NCBI RefSeq assembly: GCF_903819335.1
Contig: NZ_CAIJDE010000028.1
Coordinates: forward strand, 42,034 to 106,033
Origin: Flavobacterium panici
Lineage (GTDB): Bacteria > Bacteroidota > Bacteroidia > Flavobacteriales > Flavobacteriaceae
Reading direction: 5' to 3'
Length of the DNA stretch: 64,000 nucleotides
Positions 42,118 to 51,190 of the stretch are shown piece after piece (the first letter of the stretch is position 1; each line of letters begins with the position of its first letter). Below the pieces are notes generated by a model that made no database searches, was not told the DNA's origin, and worked only from the letters and a program-made list of their open reading frames with translations. The position numbers and the translations under genes were made by a program.

Positions 42118-43434
42118 ATGCGAAAAATTATTTTAAGTGTGATTCTTATCACTATTTTGGTACTAACCTTTATATCGAATTTCATCATCGCCGATAACCC
42201 AATTCCGGCAGAAGCTGTAAAATTTGATACGGGAGATACGGCTTGGATGATCGTTGCAACTGCTTTTGTATTGTTAATGACTCCAGGATTAGGATTTTTC
42301 TACGGAGGTATGGTAGGTAAGAAAAACGTTATCAGTACTATGCTTCAAAGTTTTATGGCAATGGTAATTGTTACAATTTTATGGGTTGTTGTTGCTTTTG
42401 GATTAGCTTTTGGTCCTACAATTGGAGGAATCATCGGAAATCCATCTTCTAATTTATTCTTTGAAGGTGTTGGAACAAACACTGCATGGAGTCTTGCACC
42501 AACGATTCCGTTTATGTTATTCGCATTATTTCAGGCCAAATTCGCCATCATTACTCCTGCGTTAATTACAGGTGCTTTTGCAGAACGTGTACGTTTCTGG
42601 GCTTATTTGTTATTCATGGTTTTATTCATAATCGTTATATATACTCCTTTAGCTCACATGACTTGGCATCCTGATGGAGTTTTCTTTAAAATGGGAGTTC
42701 TTGACTTCGCTGGTGGAACTGTAGTACACATGAGCGCTGGTTGGGCTGCATTAGCCGGAGCAATCTTTTTAGGAAAAAGAAAAATTCAAAAAGTTAATCC
42801 TGCTAGAATTACGTATGTATTATTAGGAACAGGTTTACTATGGTTTGGATGGTTTGGTTTCAATGCAGGATCTGCATTAGGATCAAATGGTTTAGCTGTA
42901 CAAGCTTTAGGAACAACTACAGTTGCTGCTGCCGCTGCTGCAATGGCTTGGGTTTTCCTTGATAAAATTTTAGGACACAAATTATCTGCACTTGGGGCTT
43001 GTATTGGAGCTGTTGTAGGTCTTGTTGCCATTACTCCTGCTGCTGGTTTCGTTAGCATTTCTCACGCAATCTTCATTGGTTTATTTGCTGCAATTGTAAG
43101 CAACCTTGTAGTAAGCAAATTCCCTAAAGGAAAAATCGACGATGCTCTTGATGTATTTGCTTGTCACGGTGTTGGTGGTATGGTAGGTATGTTATTAACT
43201 GGTGTTTTCGCTTCAAAAGCTATTAACCCTGTTGTTGGTGATAACCAAGGTTTGATCTTTGGAACTCCAACTTTGTTCATCAACCAGTTAACTGCTTTAG
43301 TTATCGTTTCAATCTTCGCTTTTGTAGGTTCTTATATTTTGTTCTTCATTGTAAATAAAATTACTCCTCTAAGAGTTACTGAAGAAAAAGAAGAATTAGG
43401 TTTAGATATCTCTCAACACGGAGAATTCTTATAG
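42118..43434 (+). CDS. amt: Ammonium transporter (Amt family)
   Basis: The 438-residue protein has a signal-like first helix and then eleven membrane segments. MTPGLGFFYGGMVGKKNV is the family signature; the paired pore histidines are in HMSAGWAALAGA and FACHGVGG. It conducts NH3/ammonium across the inner membrane. The usual partner glnK (PII) is not adjacent on either side. A strong terminator follows. Confidence 0.95.
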   Translation: MRKIILSVILITILVLTFISNFIIADNPIPAEAVKFDTGDTAWMIVATAFVLLMTPGLGFFYGGMVGKKNVISTMLQSFMAMVIVTILWVVVAFGLAFGPTIGGIIGNPSSNLFFEGVGTNTAWSLAPTIPFMLFALFQAKFAIITPALITGAFAERVRFWAYLLFMVLFIIVIYTPLAHMTWHPDGVFFKMGVLDFAGGTVVHMSAGWAALAGAIFLGKRKIQKVNPARITYVLLGTGLLWFGWFGFNAGSALGSNGLAVQALGTTTVAAAAAAMAWVFLDKILGHKLSALGACIGAVVGLVAITPAAGFVSISHAIFIGLFAAIVSNLVVSKFPKGKIDDALDVFACHGVGGMVGMLLTGVFASKAINPVVGDNQGLIFGTPTLFINQLTALVIVSIFAFVGSYILFFIVNKITPLRVTEEKEELGLDISQHGEFL

Positions 43435-43464
43435 AAAATAATTTTTATATACTACTTGCTGATA

Positions 43465-43499
43465 AAAAAAGCACTCTATATTATTTAGAGTGCTTTTTT
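43465..43499 (+). terminator. Intrinsic terminator after amt
   Basis: AAAAAAGCACTCTA (43465-43478) and TAGAGTGCTTTTTT (43486-43499) around a seven-base loop; A and T tails on both sides. Confidence 0.9.
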
Positions 43500-43582
43500 G
43501 TTTGAATTAACCTTTTATATTTCAGAGTGTAGAGTGTAGATTTTAGATTAAAAACAGATCTAAAACATAAACTTCTTAAAAC

Positions 43583-43724
43583 ATAGCCCCCGGTTTCAAC
43601 CGTGGGACGCATAGAATAGAGATTTGATATTGATTATATTCTTCCCGCGATTTCAATCGTGGAACACATCATAAAATCGAGATTTGATATTGATTGTGTT
43701 CCCGCGGTTGAAACCGCGGGCTAT
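43583..43724. repeat. 142-bp intergenic element with 24-bp terminal inverted repeats
   Basis: ATAGCCCCCGGTTTCAACCG at the left end is mirrored by CGGTTGAAACCGCGGGCTAT at the right (22 of 24 bases pair over the full arm). Inside, GATTTGATATTGATT occurs at 43621 and again exactly 60 bp later at 43681. It carries no coding frame. This is a MITE-like or REP-like intergenic element. Confidence 0.75.
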
Positions 43725-43793
43725 ATTTCTTAAGGTGCTAAGATTTTAAATCTTTAGACAGATTAAGAATTAGGATATCTCTTAATTCATAAC

Positions 43794-45881
43794 TTATTTG
43801 AAATTAGCAATTCCTTCTTTTAACCAATTTAAATATTCATCTGCATTTACATAGCTAATTGTTGGTTTAGAAGTATGCAGATTATTTCCTTCTAAGTCTG
43901 TAATAACATATAAAGGCTGTGTATTGGTTTTATATTTGGAGATCATAAAATCTGTCCATTTGTCGCCAACTGTAATGATTTTATCTCCTGCAGCAGTTAC
44001 AAATTGCTCTTCTTTTGGCAATTCACGTTTATCATCAACATAAAGAGAAATCAAAACAACATCATTTTTTAGGATTGGTAAAATCGTTGGTTCAGACCAA
44101 ACGTTGTTTTCCATTTTTCTGCAGTTTACACAAGCATAACCCGTAAAATCAAGCATAATTGGTTTATGGATTTCTTTTGCATACGCTAATCCATCTTCAT
44201 AATCATGGAAAACCATAATTCCGTGAGGACCTAATTCTGCACCTTCCGGAAGTCCTTTTACATCAGCACTCAAACCTGAATTTCCAGATCCTCCTACTCC
44301 AAACGGGCTTTCACTATATTGCGGCGGCGGTGGAAATGCGCTGATTAATTTCAACGGTGCGCCCCAAAGTCCAGGAATTAAATACATTGTAAACACTAAT
44401 GTAAGTAATCCTAAATACAATCTTCCAACAGAAATATGCTGTAGCGGACTATCATGAGGCAAAGTAATTTTTCCGAATAAATATAAAGTCAAGGCTGCGA
44501 AAATAGCGATCCAAATGGCAATGAAAACTTCTCTTTCTAAGAAATGCAATTGTAAAACTAAATCGGCATTTGATAAAAATTTAAATGCTAAAGCCAATTC
44601 TAAAAACCCTAAAACCACTTTTACCGTGTTTAACCATCCTCCAGATTTTGGTAATGAATTTAACCAGCCCGGGAACATAGCAAACAACATAAATGGTAAA
44701 GCTAATGCCGATGAAAACCCTAACATTCCAACAACCGGAGCAATTCCTCCGTTTGAAGCTGCCTCGACCAATAAAGTTCCAACAATTGGCCCTGTACATG
44801 AAAATGATACAATTGCCAAAGCCAAAGCCATGAACAATATTCCAACTATTCCGCCTTTATCTGCCTGCTGGTCTGCTTTATTTGCCCATGAATTTGGCAG
44901 CATAATCTCAAAAGCTCCCAAAAATGAAGTTGCAAAAATGATTAAGATCACGAAGAAAATCAAGTTAAACCAAACATCTGTAGACAAAGCATTTAAAGCA
45001 TCGGCACCAAATATTTTAGTAACAATAAGACCTAAAATTACATAAATAGCAATAATAGAAAGTCCGTAAATAATCGCGTTTCTAATTCCTTTTGCCCTGC
45101 TTTTACTTTGTTTGGTAAAGAAACTTACCGTCATAGGAATCATCGGGAATACGCAAGGTGTTAACAACGCTGCAAATCCTGATAAAAATGCAATAAAAAA
45201 GATCGACCATAAACTTCTGGCTGGTGCCGGAGCAGGAATTTCTTCTTTTATCGCTTTTTCAGTTTCTGCTTTTACCGTTTGATCTTTAGCAACTTCTGTC
45301 TCTTTTTTAACGGTATCTATTGCTAAACCAGTTCTTTTAGTTTCGTCCAATTGCGCTGGTGCTATAACCGGAACTTCATCCATTTTAAAGGTTGAAGGAA
45401 CTGCAATAGAAAATTTCTTATTTGAATTGATACAAACTTCTTTACAAACCTGAAAATCAAAATCTACATCAACTGTTTTTAAATTTGGGTTAATGATTTT
45501 AATTTCTTGTTCGATATGTGCTTTTCCTTCAAAAAAAGTTTCATTTACACCAAAAACGTCATTAAAAGCAGTTCTGGTTTTACCTTCTTTTGCTTTTCCT
45601 ACTAACTCGTAGTTTCCTTTTTGATTTTTAAAAGCGATTTCTAATGCAAGCGGTCCGCCTTCCGGAGTGAATTGCGAATACATATGCCAGTCTTTTTCGA
45701 TTGTTCCGTCGAAAATTAAAACGGCATTATTTCCTTTTTTTTCAATTTTAGAAGTCCATTTTACCGGCTCTAAAATTTGAGCATTACTTGCAAAAGCAAA
45801 AAAGAAAAACAGAAAAAAGACAGTGATTTTATTCCAGATACTTTTAGAAAATATCATTTTATGGTTTTGATTAAAGTTCAT
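43794..45881 (-). CDS. Thiol:disulfide interchange protein, DsbD-like
   Basis: The 695-residue protein has a signal segment (about 9-33), a periplasmic DsbD-alpha-like domain (about 35-185, with KEVCINSNKKFSIAVPS), eight membrane helices (about 220-470, GFAALLTPCVFPMIPM and SFSCTGPIVGT carrying the paired membrane cysteines), and a C-terminal thioredoxin domain with CVNC in YACVNCRKME. It passes electrons from cytoplasmic thioredoxin to periplasmic proteins. Its ATG overlaps the tilS stop as TAATG, which fixes the start and couples translation. Confidence 0.9.
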   Translation of the reverse strand: MNFNQNHKMIFSKSIWNKITVFFLFFFFAFASNAQILEPVKWTSKIEKKGNNAVLIFDGTIEKDWHMYSQFTPEGGPLALEIAFKNQKGNYELVGKAKEGKTRTAFNDVFGVNETFFEGKAHIEQEIKIINPNLKTVDVDFDFQVCKEVCINSNKKFSIAVPSTFKMDEVPVIAPAQLDETKRTGLAIDTVKKETEVAKDQTVKAETEKAIKEEIPAPAPARSLWSIFFIAFLSGFAALLTPCVFPMIPMTVSFFTKQSKSRAKGIRNAIIYGLSIIAIYVILGLIVTKIFGADALNALSTDVWFNLIFFVILIIFATSFLGAFEIMLPNSWANKADQQADKGGIVGILFMALALAIVSFSCTGPIVGTLLVEAASNGGIAPVVGMLGFSSALALPFMLFAMFPGWLNSLPKSGGWLNTVKVVLGFLELALAFKFLSNADLVLQLHFLEREVFIAIWIAIFAALTLYLFGKITLPHDSPLQHISVGRLYLGLLTLVFTMYLIPGLWGAPLKLISAFPPPPQYSESPFGVGGSGNSGLSADVKGLPEGAELGPHGIMVFHDYEDGLAYAKEIHKPIMLDFTGYACVNCRKMENNVWSEPTILPILKNDVVLISLYVDDKRELPKEEQFVTAAGDKIITVGDKWTDFMISKYKTNTQPLYVITDLEGNNLHTSKPTISYVNADEYLNWLKEGIANFK

Positions 45882-47191
45882 TATTGCAATTCTATTTTAA
45901 GTATTTTATTTGTGGTGTTTTTTATTTTAAAACGTTCGTCCTGTCGAATTCCAACAATCCAAACAATTTCATTATCAGACGCTAAAATCCATGTTTTTTC
46001 CTTTTCTATCAGCGATAATTTTTCGTCTTTAAAAAGTTTGCTTACTTTTTTAGACTTTCCATGCATTCCAAAAGGCTGAAAAACATCTCCCTCATTCCAT
46101 CTACGTAAAATCAAAGGAAACCGGATTTTTTCGGCGTCCACAAAGATAGCTTTATTTGAATCTATTGTAATGTCGTCTACCTGACAAAGCTTCAATTTTA
46201 AGGGAAAATTAACTTCTGTATCGTTTGCAGCAATTTCAAATTCTTCATTTTCTGACATTTCTGAAACCGGGCTTAAAATCAAAGTTTCTCTATTTTTCAA
46301 TAATCGAAATTCTCCAGAAAGAACTTGCTTTCCGGATTGCCCTTCGACTAAATCATAAATATCATTCCATGCCGAAAAACCAAATTCATTCAGCCATTGG
46401 TACAAATACGATTTATAATTGGGAAGTTTTTTCAATTGATTTAAATCGAAATGAATATCATCGCCAGATTCTTTTGCAACTTGCTGATAAATCATAATCG
46501 ACGCATCTTCAACCATAACATGCGATTCCTGCAAATAGGATTGTGTTTTCTGAAACGAATTTAAAAAATTGGGATTGATTTCTTTTAGAAGGGGAACTAA
46601 ATCATGGCGAATTTTATTTCGCAAATATTTATTAGATGCATTACTGCTGTCTTCTCTCCATTCGATATTGTTTTCTTCTGCATATTTCAGAATTTCTTCT
46701 CTTGAAAATGGCAAAAGCGGACGTATTATTTTATCGTTTTCTTCTGGAATTCCGGTTAATCCTTCTAATCCTGTACCGCGGGTTAAATTAATAATAAAGG
46801 TTTCCAGATTATCATCTGCATGATGCGCTGTTAAGATATAATCGAAGTTTTTTTCTTCCAGAAGTTCATAAAACCAGCTGTAACGAAGTTCTCGCGCCGC
46901 AACTTGTGTAGATAGTTTATAATCTTTTGCAAACGCTTCGGTATCAAACTGCGTTATAAAAACGGGAATGTTATTTTGGTCGCAATATTCCTGAATAAAA
47001 TTCTGATCACCGAAACTTTCTAAGCCGCGAAGCTGGAAATTGCAATGTAAAACGGCAATTTCATACGGCAATTGTTTTAATAAATGCAGTAAAACCATAC
47101 TGTCTAAGCCCCCGCTGACAGCGAGAAAGAGCTTTTTCCCAGCTAAAAATGGAAATCTGGATTTGATATGGTTTTGGAATTTTGAAAGCAT
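45881..47191 (-). CDS. tilS: tRNA(Ile)-lysidine synthetase
   Basis: The N-terminal ATP-pyrophosphatase domain carries the PP-loop SGGLDSM (about 25-31) and the signature AHHADDNLETF. The TilS middle and C-terminal domains follow (PLLPFSREEILKYAEENNIEWREDSSN, RWNEGDVFQPFGMHGKSKKVSKLFKD). The enzyme converts C34 of the minor tRNA-Ile to lysidine, letting it read AUA; it is essential in most bacteria. The 436 residues are the normal length. The gene is upstream of and coupled to the DsbD-like gene. Confidence 0.95.
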   Translation of the reverse strand: MLSKFQNHIKSRFPFLAGKKLFLAVSGGLDSMVLLHLLKQLPYEIAVLHCNFQLRGLESFGDQNFIQEYCDQNNIPVFITQFDTEAFAKDYKLSTQVAARELRYSWFYELLEEKNFDYILTAHHADDNLETFIINLTRGTGLEGLTGIPEENDKIIRPLLPFSREEILKYAEENNIEWREDSSNASNKYLRNKIRHDLVPLLKEINPNFLNSFQKTQSYLQESHVMVEDASIMIYQQVAKESGDDIHFDLNQLKKLPNYKSYLYQWLNEFGFSAWNDIYDLVEGQSGKQVLSGEFRLLKNRETLILSPVSEMSENEEFEIAANDTEVNFPLKLKLCQVDDITIDSNKAIFVDAEKIRFPLILRRWNEGDVFQPFGMHGKSKKVSKLFKDEKLSLIEKEKTWILASDNEIVWIVGIRQDERFKIKNTTNKILKIELQ

Positions 47192-47259
47192 TTGATAAAA
47201 GTAACAAATTAAATTTTATCTATTTTTAAATGAAATGTTAAGCAGTGATTTTTTTGTTT

Positions 47260-47458
47260 GCCACGAATTACACTAATTTTCACGAATTATTTTTTTGCCA
47301 CAGATTTAAAGGATTAAAATGATTTATTTCTAAACTTTAAGTTAAATCTGCAGAATCTGCGTGAAACAAAAAAATCCTTTAAATCCTTTTAATCTGTGGC
47401 TATATTTTTCACATCAAATTGAAGAAAAAAATTAGTGGAAATTCGTGCAATTCGTGGC
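47260..47458. repeat. Nested inverted repeats (GCCACGAATT outside, GCCACAGATT inside)
   Basis: An outer pair begins GCCACGAATT at 47260 and ends AATTCGTGGC at 47458. Inside it (47297-47400, 104 bp) lies a second element bounded by GCCACAGATTTAAAGGATT and AATCCTTTTAATCTGTGGC. The inner element matches 57401-57503. One repeat appears to have inserted into another. Confidence 0.75.
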
Positions 47459-47467
47459 AAACCATCT

Positions 47468-48766
47468 TTACTGCAAAACTTCGTGCATTGCTTTAGCTTT
47501 TAGCAGACATTCTTCGTATTCTTTTTCGGGAATTGAAAGAGATGTTATGGCGCTTCCTACCGAAAATGAGGCGTATTGTTTTTCCTGATTGTATAAAATA
47601 CTACGAATAACAACATTGAAATCAAAATCACCTTCGGGTGTGAAATAACCAACGGTACCACTGTAAAGTCCGCGTTTGGTTTCTTCCAGATTTTCGATGA
47701 TTTTCATAACCGAAATTTTTGGCGCACCCGTCATACTTCCCATTGGGAAAGTTGTTTTTAAAACATCTACCGAAGAATATTGAGAATCTAATTTTGATGT
47801 TATGGTCGAAATCATTTGATGAACCTGCAGAAAAGAATAGATTTTGCAGAGTTCTTCAACTTCAACAGAGCCTTTTTGTGCCGTATGCGATAAATCATTG
47901 CGAACCAAATCTGTAATCATGATATTTTCGGCGCGTTCTTTTGCATCAGATTCTAGAAATTCTTTTGATTTTTGATCTTCTGCCGAATCTAAAGATCGTT
48001 TTGAAGTTCCTTTTATAGGCTGAGAAATAATTTTATCTCCCACTTTTTTCAAATAACGTTCTGGTGAAGCAGAAAGTAAATATTGTTTGTAATTTTTAAA
48101 GAAAACTGAAAATGGTGCTTGTGAAATTTCATTCAGCTTCTCAAATTTTTCTAACGGATTAATTACAGCATTTTCGGCAAAAAATTCCATACAAAAGTTT
48201 GCTTCATACATATCGCCTTTATGAATATGATCAAGCATTTTAGTTACTTTTTCAACATATAATTCTTTTGAAATACGCTGCTTCACTTCTCCCGAAGCCT
48301 CGGGATCGCTCAGTGTGACAAACGGCTTAAAATGACTTGTTGTAATCTCATTAAAATCATCTTCAACCTCATCATCACAAAGCAGTAAATATTGAATTTC
48401 AAGCTGATTTCCTTTTAATACAAATATTTTTTTTGGCTGAAAAAAGAATAAATCCGGAAATTCTAATCCGTCAAAATTATTTGATTTTAAGTCTTCAACA
48501 TCATTTTTTAAATCATAAGATAAATAGCCAAACAGCCAGTCTTTAGTAGTTTGCTGGTATTGTTTTAAGTCATCAAAAGCGTTGTGAAAATCAGTTTTTA
48601 ATGATGTAAAAGCATCGACAGCCAATAGACAATCAAAACTCGAATATTGCTGCGGATAAGAATTACTGTCTAAAAAAATGACTTCACGAAATTGCTGTGC
48701 CCAGGTTAAAAGCTGTTGTTTAAACTGCTCTGGGTTTGAAATAGGCTTGGTAATAGAAACTCTCAA
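47468..48766 (-). CDS. pabB: Aminodeoxychorismate synthase component I
   Basis: The 432-residue protein has the chorismate-binding domain in its C-terminal 270 residues: KERAENIMITDLVRNDLSHTA, GSMTGAPKISVMKIIENLEETKRGLYSG and FDFNVVIRSI. It makes 4-amino-4-deoxychorismate for folate, using ammonia from a PabA-type amidotransferase encoded elsewhere. The N-terminal part is divergent, which is usual for Bacteroidota PabB. Anthranilate synthase component I is the alternative, but neighbouring trp genes are absent. It precedes tilS on the same strand. Confidence 0.85.
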   Translation of the reverse strand: MRVSITKPISNPEQFKQQLLTWAQQFREVIFLDSNSYPQQYSSFDCLLAVDAFTSLKTDFHNAFDDLKQYQQTTKDWLFGYLSYDLKNDVEDLKSNNFDGLEFPDLFFFQPKKIFVLKGNQLEIQYLLLCDDEVEDDFNEITTSHFKPFVTLSDPEASGEVKQRISKELYVEKVTKMLDHIHKGDMYEANFCMEFFAENAVINPLEKFEKLNEISQAPFSVFFKNYKQYLLSASPERYLKKVGDKIISQPIKGTSKRSLDSAEDQKSKEFLESDAKERAENIMITDLVRNDLSHTAQKGSVEVEELCKIYSFLQVHQMISTITSKLDSQYSSVDVLKTTFPMGSMTGAPKISVMKIIENLEETKRGLYSGTVGYFTPEGDFDFNVVIRSILYNQEKQYASFSVGSAITSLSIPEKEYEECLLKAKAMHEVLQ

Positions 48767-48950
48767 AAATGAATGGATTTTTAAATTTCAAAATTACAAC
48801 AAAAAAAGACCTTCGATAAAAGATTCCATAAAAATTATTGGCACACTTTTTAGTACATCGCTTTTATATTAATTCTCAAACGTTTTTAACAAATCAACCG
48901 AATTAATATCAGCCAATTATTTTATTTATTAATCAAATTTTTAAACTTTT

Positions 48951-49844
48951 ATGAAAACAACTGCAAAATTAGGTTTGACCGCCTTAACTATTATTACTTT
49001 ATTATTTTCCTGCAAAAAAGCAGATTACGATTCTGGGGAATTAGCAGATGCTAAAATGGCCGCAGATACTACTGCTATTTCATCTTCTGCTGCCGTCGAA
49101 CATAAAGACAGCAAACAGAAATTTATTAGAACTGCTGATATTAAATTCAAAGTTAAAAACGTCGTCAAATCTACTTATGCAATTGAAAATGCTGTTCAAA
49201 AATTTGGTGGTTTTGTTACTTATACCAATTTACAAAGCAACATTCACGATCAGATTAAAACTAAAATCAGTCAGGACAGTACACTTGAAACCACTAAATA
49301 TTCTGTAGAAAATAATATTACCATTCGCGTTCCTAATACAAAGCTTGATACTATTATTAAGACCATTGCCAAACAAATTGACTTTTTAGACTACAGAATC
49401 ATAAAGGCCGATGATGTTTCTATAAAATTACTTGCCAACCAGCTTTCGCAAAAAAGAGGTGCTGTAAACGAAAAAAGAGTCGAAATAGCAATTGATTCTA
49501 AAGGCAAAAAAATAAAAGATGTTATAGATGCTGAAAATGCGCTGGCCAATCAAAAAGAAGAAAATGATAATCGAATTATTGAAAATTTATCAATGCAGGA
49601 TCAAATTAATTTCAGCACTATTACTTTACAGCTTTATCAAAACGAAACCATCAAACAAGAAATAATGGCGGGTGAAAAAGATAGTGCTGCTTATAAGCCT
49701 AATTTAGGTATTCAGATTGTTGATGCTTTAAAAAGCGGATGGTATATTTTGCAGGCAATATTAGTATTCTTTGTTAATCTTTGGCCAATTATATTACTGA
49801 TAATCAGCGGATTCTTTCTTTATAAAAAATATTATAAAAAATAA
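48951..49844 (+). CDS. DUF4349-domain lipoprotein
   Basis: A lipoprotein signal ends LLFSC-KKAD. The DUF4349 region (about 55-255) begins RTADIKFKVKNVVKSTYAIENAVQKFGGFVTY and includes RVPNTKLDTIIKTI and a coiled coil. A C-terminal membrane helix (about 272-290) and a basic end KKYYKK complete the 297 residues. It would be a lipid-anchored inner-membrane protein; the family has no firm function. Confidence 0.85.
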   Translation: MKTTAKLGLTALTIITLLFSCKKADYDSGELADAKMAADTTAISSSAAVEHKDSKQKFIRTADIKFKVKNVVKSTYAIENAVQKFGGFVTYTNLQSNIHDQIKTKISQDSTLETTKYSVENNITIRVPNTKLDTIIKTIAKQIDFLDYRIIKADDVSIKLLANQLSQKRGAVNEKRVEIAIDSKGKKIKDVIDAENALANQKEENDNRIIENLSMQDQINFSTITLQLYQNETIKQEIMAGEKDSAAYKPNLGIQIVDALKSGWYILQAILVFFVNLWPIILLIISGFFLYKKYYKK

Positions 49845-50055
49845 GAAAAGTGTTAATAAAACAACAATTTCATAATAAAAAATTCATTATATTTGATATA
49901 GCATTAAACTAATCCCAAAATAGAATATTATTGATTGTTAAATTCTCAATAAAACAAAGCTTAAAATAGATTTCAGCGTTTTATTTGAAGAATATTGATT
50001 TGAATTATCAGCACACTAATTATATCATTTTTAACCTATTCAAATTCTAAGTATT

Positions 50056-50430
50056 ATGAAAATTGCTACTATTATTGTCCGCGTTTTAATCGGCCTTCTT
50101 TTGCTGTTTGCTTCTATTTCGTTCTTTTTTAAACTTGCGCCGGAACCAGAAACAACAGGAAATTTTAAGGCTTTTAATATGGGTTTAGTTGCTTCAACTT
50201 ATTTGCTTCCCCTTGCAAAAACTGTTGAATTGCTTTGTGGTCTTTCATTTGTAACAGGTCGCTTTGTGACCTTGGCAAATATTTTGATTTTACCAATTAC
50301 GATCAACATCTTATTTATCAATTACTTTTTAGCTCCAGAAGGCCTGCCAATTGCTGCCTTGCTTTTTCTGGCTAATTTATTTTTGATTTACAGATATTGG
50401 GATAATTATAAAACTGTATTTACACCTTGA
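50056..50430 (+). CDS. DoxX-like small membrane protein
   Basis: The 124 residues form four membrane helices: IATIIVRVLIGLLLLFASISFFF, GLVASTYLLPLAKTVELLCGLSF, LANILILPITINILFINYF and LPIAALLFLANLFLIYRYW. This is the DoxX/DoxD-like layout. Function unassigned; family members relate to redox or sulfur metabolism in some species. It has its own terminator. Confidence 0.75.
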   Translation: MKIATIIVRVLIGLLLLFASISFFFKLAPEPETTGNFKAFNMGLVASTYLLPLAKTVELLCGLSFVTGRFVTLANILILPITINILFINYFLAPEGLPIAALLFLANLFLIYRYWDNYKTVFTP

Positions 50431-50449
50431 TTTTGTAAAGTTTAAAACA

Positions 50450-50486
50450 AATAAAACCCGACATTTAAAATGCCGGGTTTTTTATT
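50450..50486. terminator. Bidirectional terminator between DoxX-like and lipocalin genes
   Basis: AAAACCCG-A-CATT and AATG-C-CGGGTTTT pair around a short loop with A and T tails. It lies between convergent genes. Confidence 0.8.
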
Positions 50487-51028
50487 TAATTTGATTTATC
50501 GTGGTTTACCCAAACCAAGTCTGATATATTATATCCTATTTCCTGGGCTTTGATTAAAAAATCTGCTTTAATGCTTTCTGGCATTGTAGTTTCTCTTGAA
50601 AGTATCCACATGTATTTTAGGCTTTCGCCCGCAACAAGTGCATATTTGTAATTGCTGTCTACCGCAATAACATTATACCCTGAATAAAAAGGACCAAAAA
50701 ATGAGACCTTGAGCATACCAACATTGTCTTTTTTGACAAACTTGGCTTTCCCGATGCTCACTTCCCATCTGTCTTTTTTGACATCATAGCCCTTATTATC
50801 GACTCTAATGGTACCGTTATCGTTAAGAGAATATTCGGCGGTAACATTATCTAAGTTTCTTTCCCATTTGTAATCTAATCGTGCAATTTCAAACCATTTC
50901 CCTAAATACTTTGCCTTATCAAAATTGGTAACAGCAGCCGCTTTTTTAGGAATAGTCGAACCACAAGAATAAAGAACGAATGCAATTCCTGCTCCTAATA
51001 GTACCGGAGCAATATATTTGTTTTTCAT
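50486..51028 (-). CDS. blc: Lipocalin family lipoprotein (Blc-like)
   Basis: The 180 residues start with a lipoprotein signal (LYSCGST). The lipocalin GxW motif is in YLGKWFEIARLDYKWERNLDNVTAEY, followed by strands with FFGPFYSGYNVIAVDSNYKYALVAG and WILSRE, the family's third motif. Blc binds lysophospholipids and fatty acids at the outer membrane. Confidence 0.88.
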   Translation of the reverse strand: MKNKYIAPVLLGAGIAFVLYSCGSTIPKKAAAVTNFDKAKYLGKWFEIARLDYKWERNLDNVTAEYSLNDNGTIRVDNKGYDVKKDRWEVSIGKAKFVKKDNVGMLKVSFFGPFYSGYNVIAVDSNYKYALVAGESLKYMWILSRETTMPESIKADFLIKAQEIGYNISDLVWVNHDKSN

Positions 51029-51137
51029 GATGTAATCTTTTTATTATCATAAAGATACCATCTGAATTACACATCTAATTTACAAAATTTTTCTTGAAGT
51101 TTATATTTTTTCAGGCTAAAATTTAAACCCAAATAAA

Positions 51138-51167
51138 AACCCGTCTCGTTAAAAAACGAGACGGGTT
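51138..51167 (-). terminator. Intrinsic terminator after dihydrolipoyl dehydrogenase
   Basis: AACCCGTCTCGTT (51138-51150) and AACGAGACGGGTT (51155-51167) form a 13-bp stem, followed on the minus strand by TTTTATTTG. Confidence 0.9.
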
Positions 51168-51190
51168 AAAAATATGATTTACGTAAAAAA

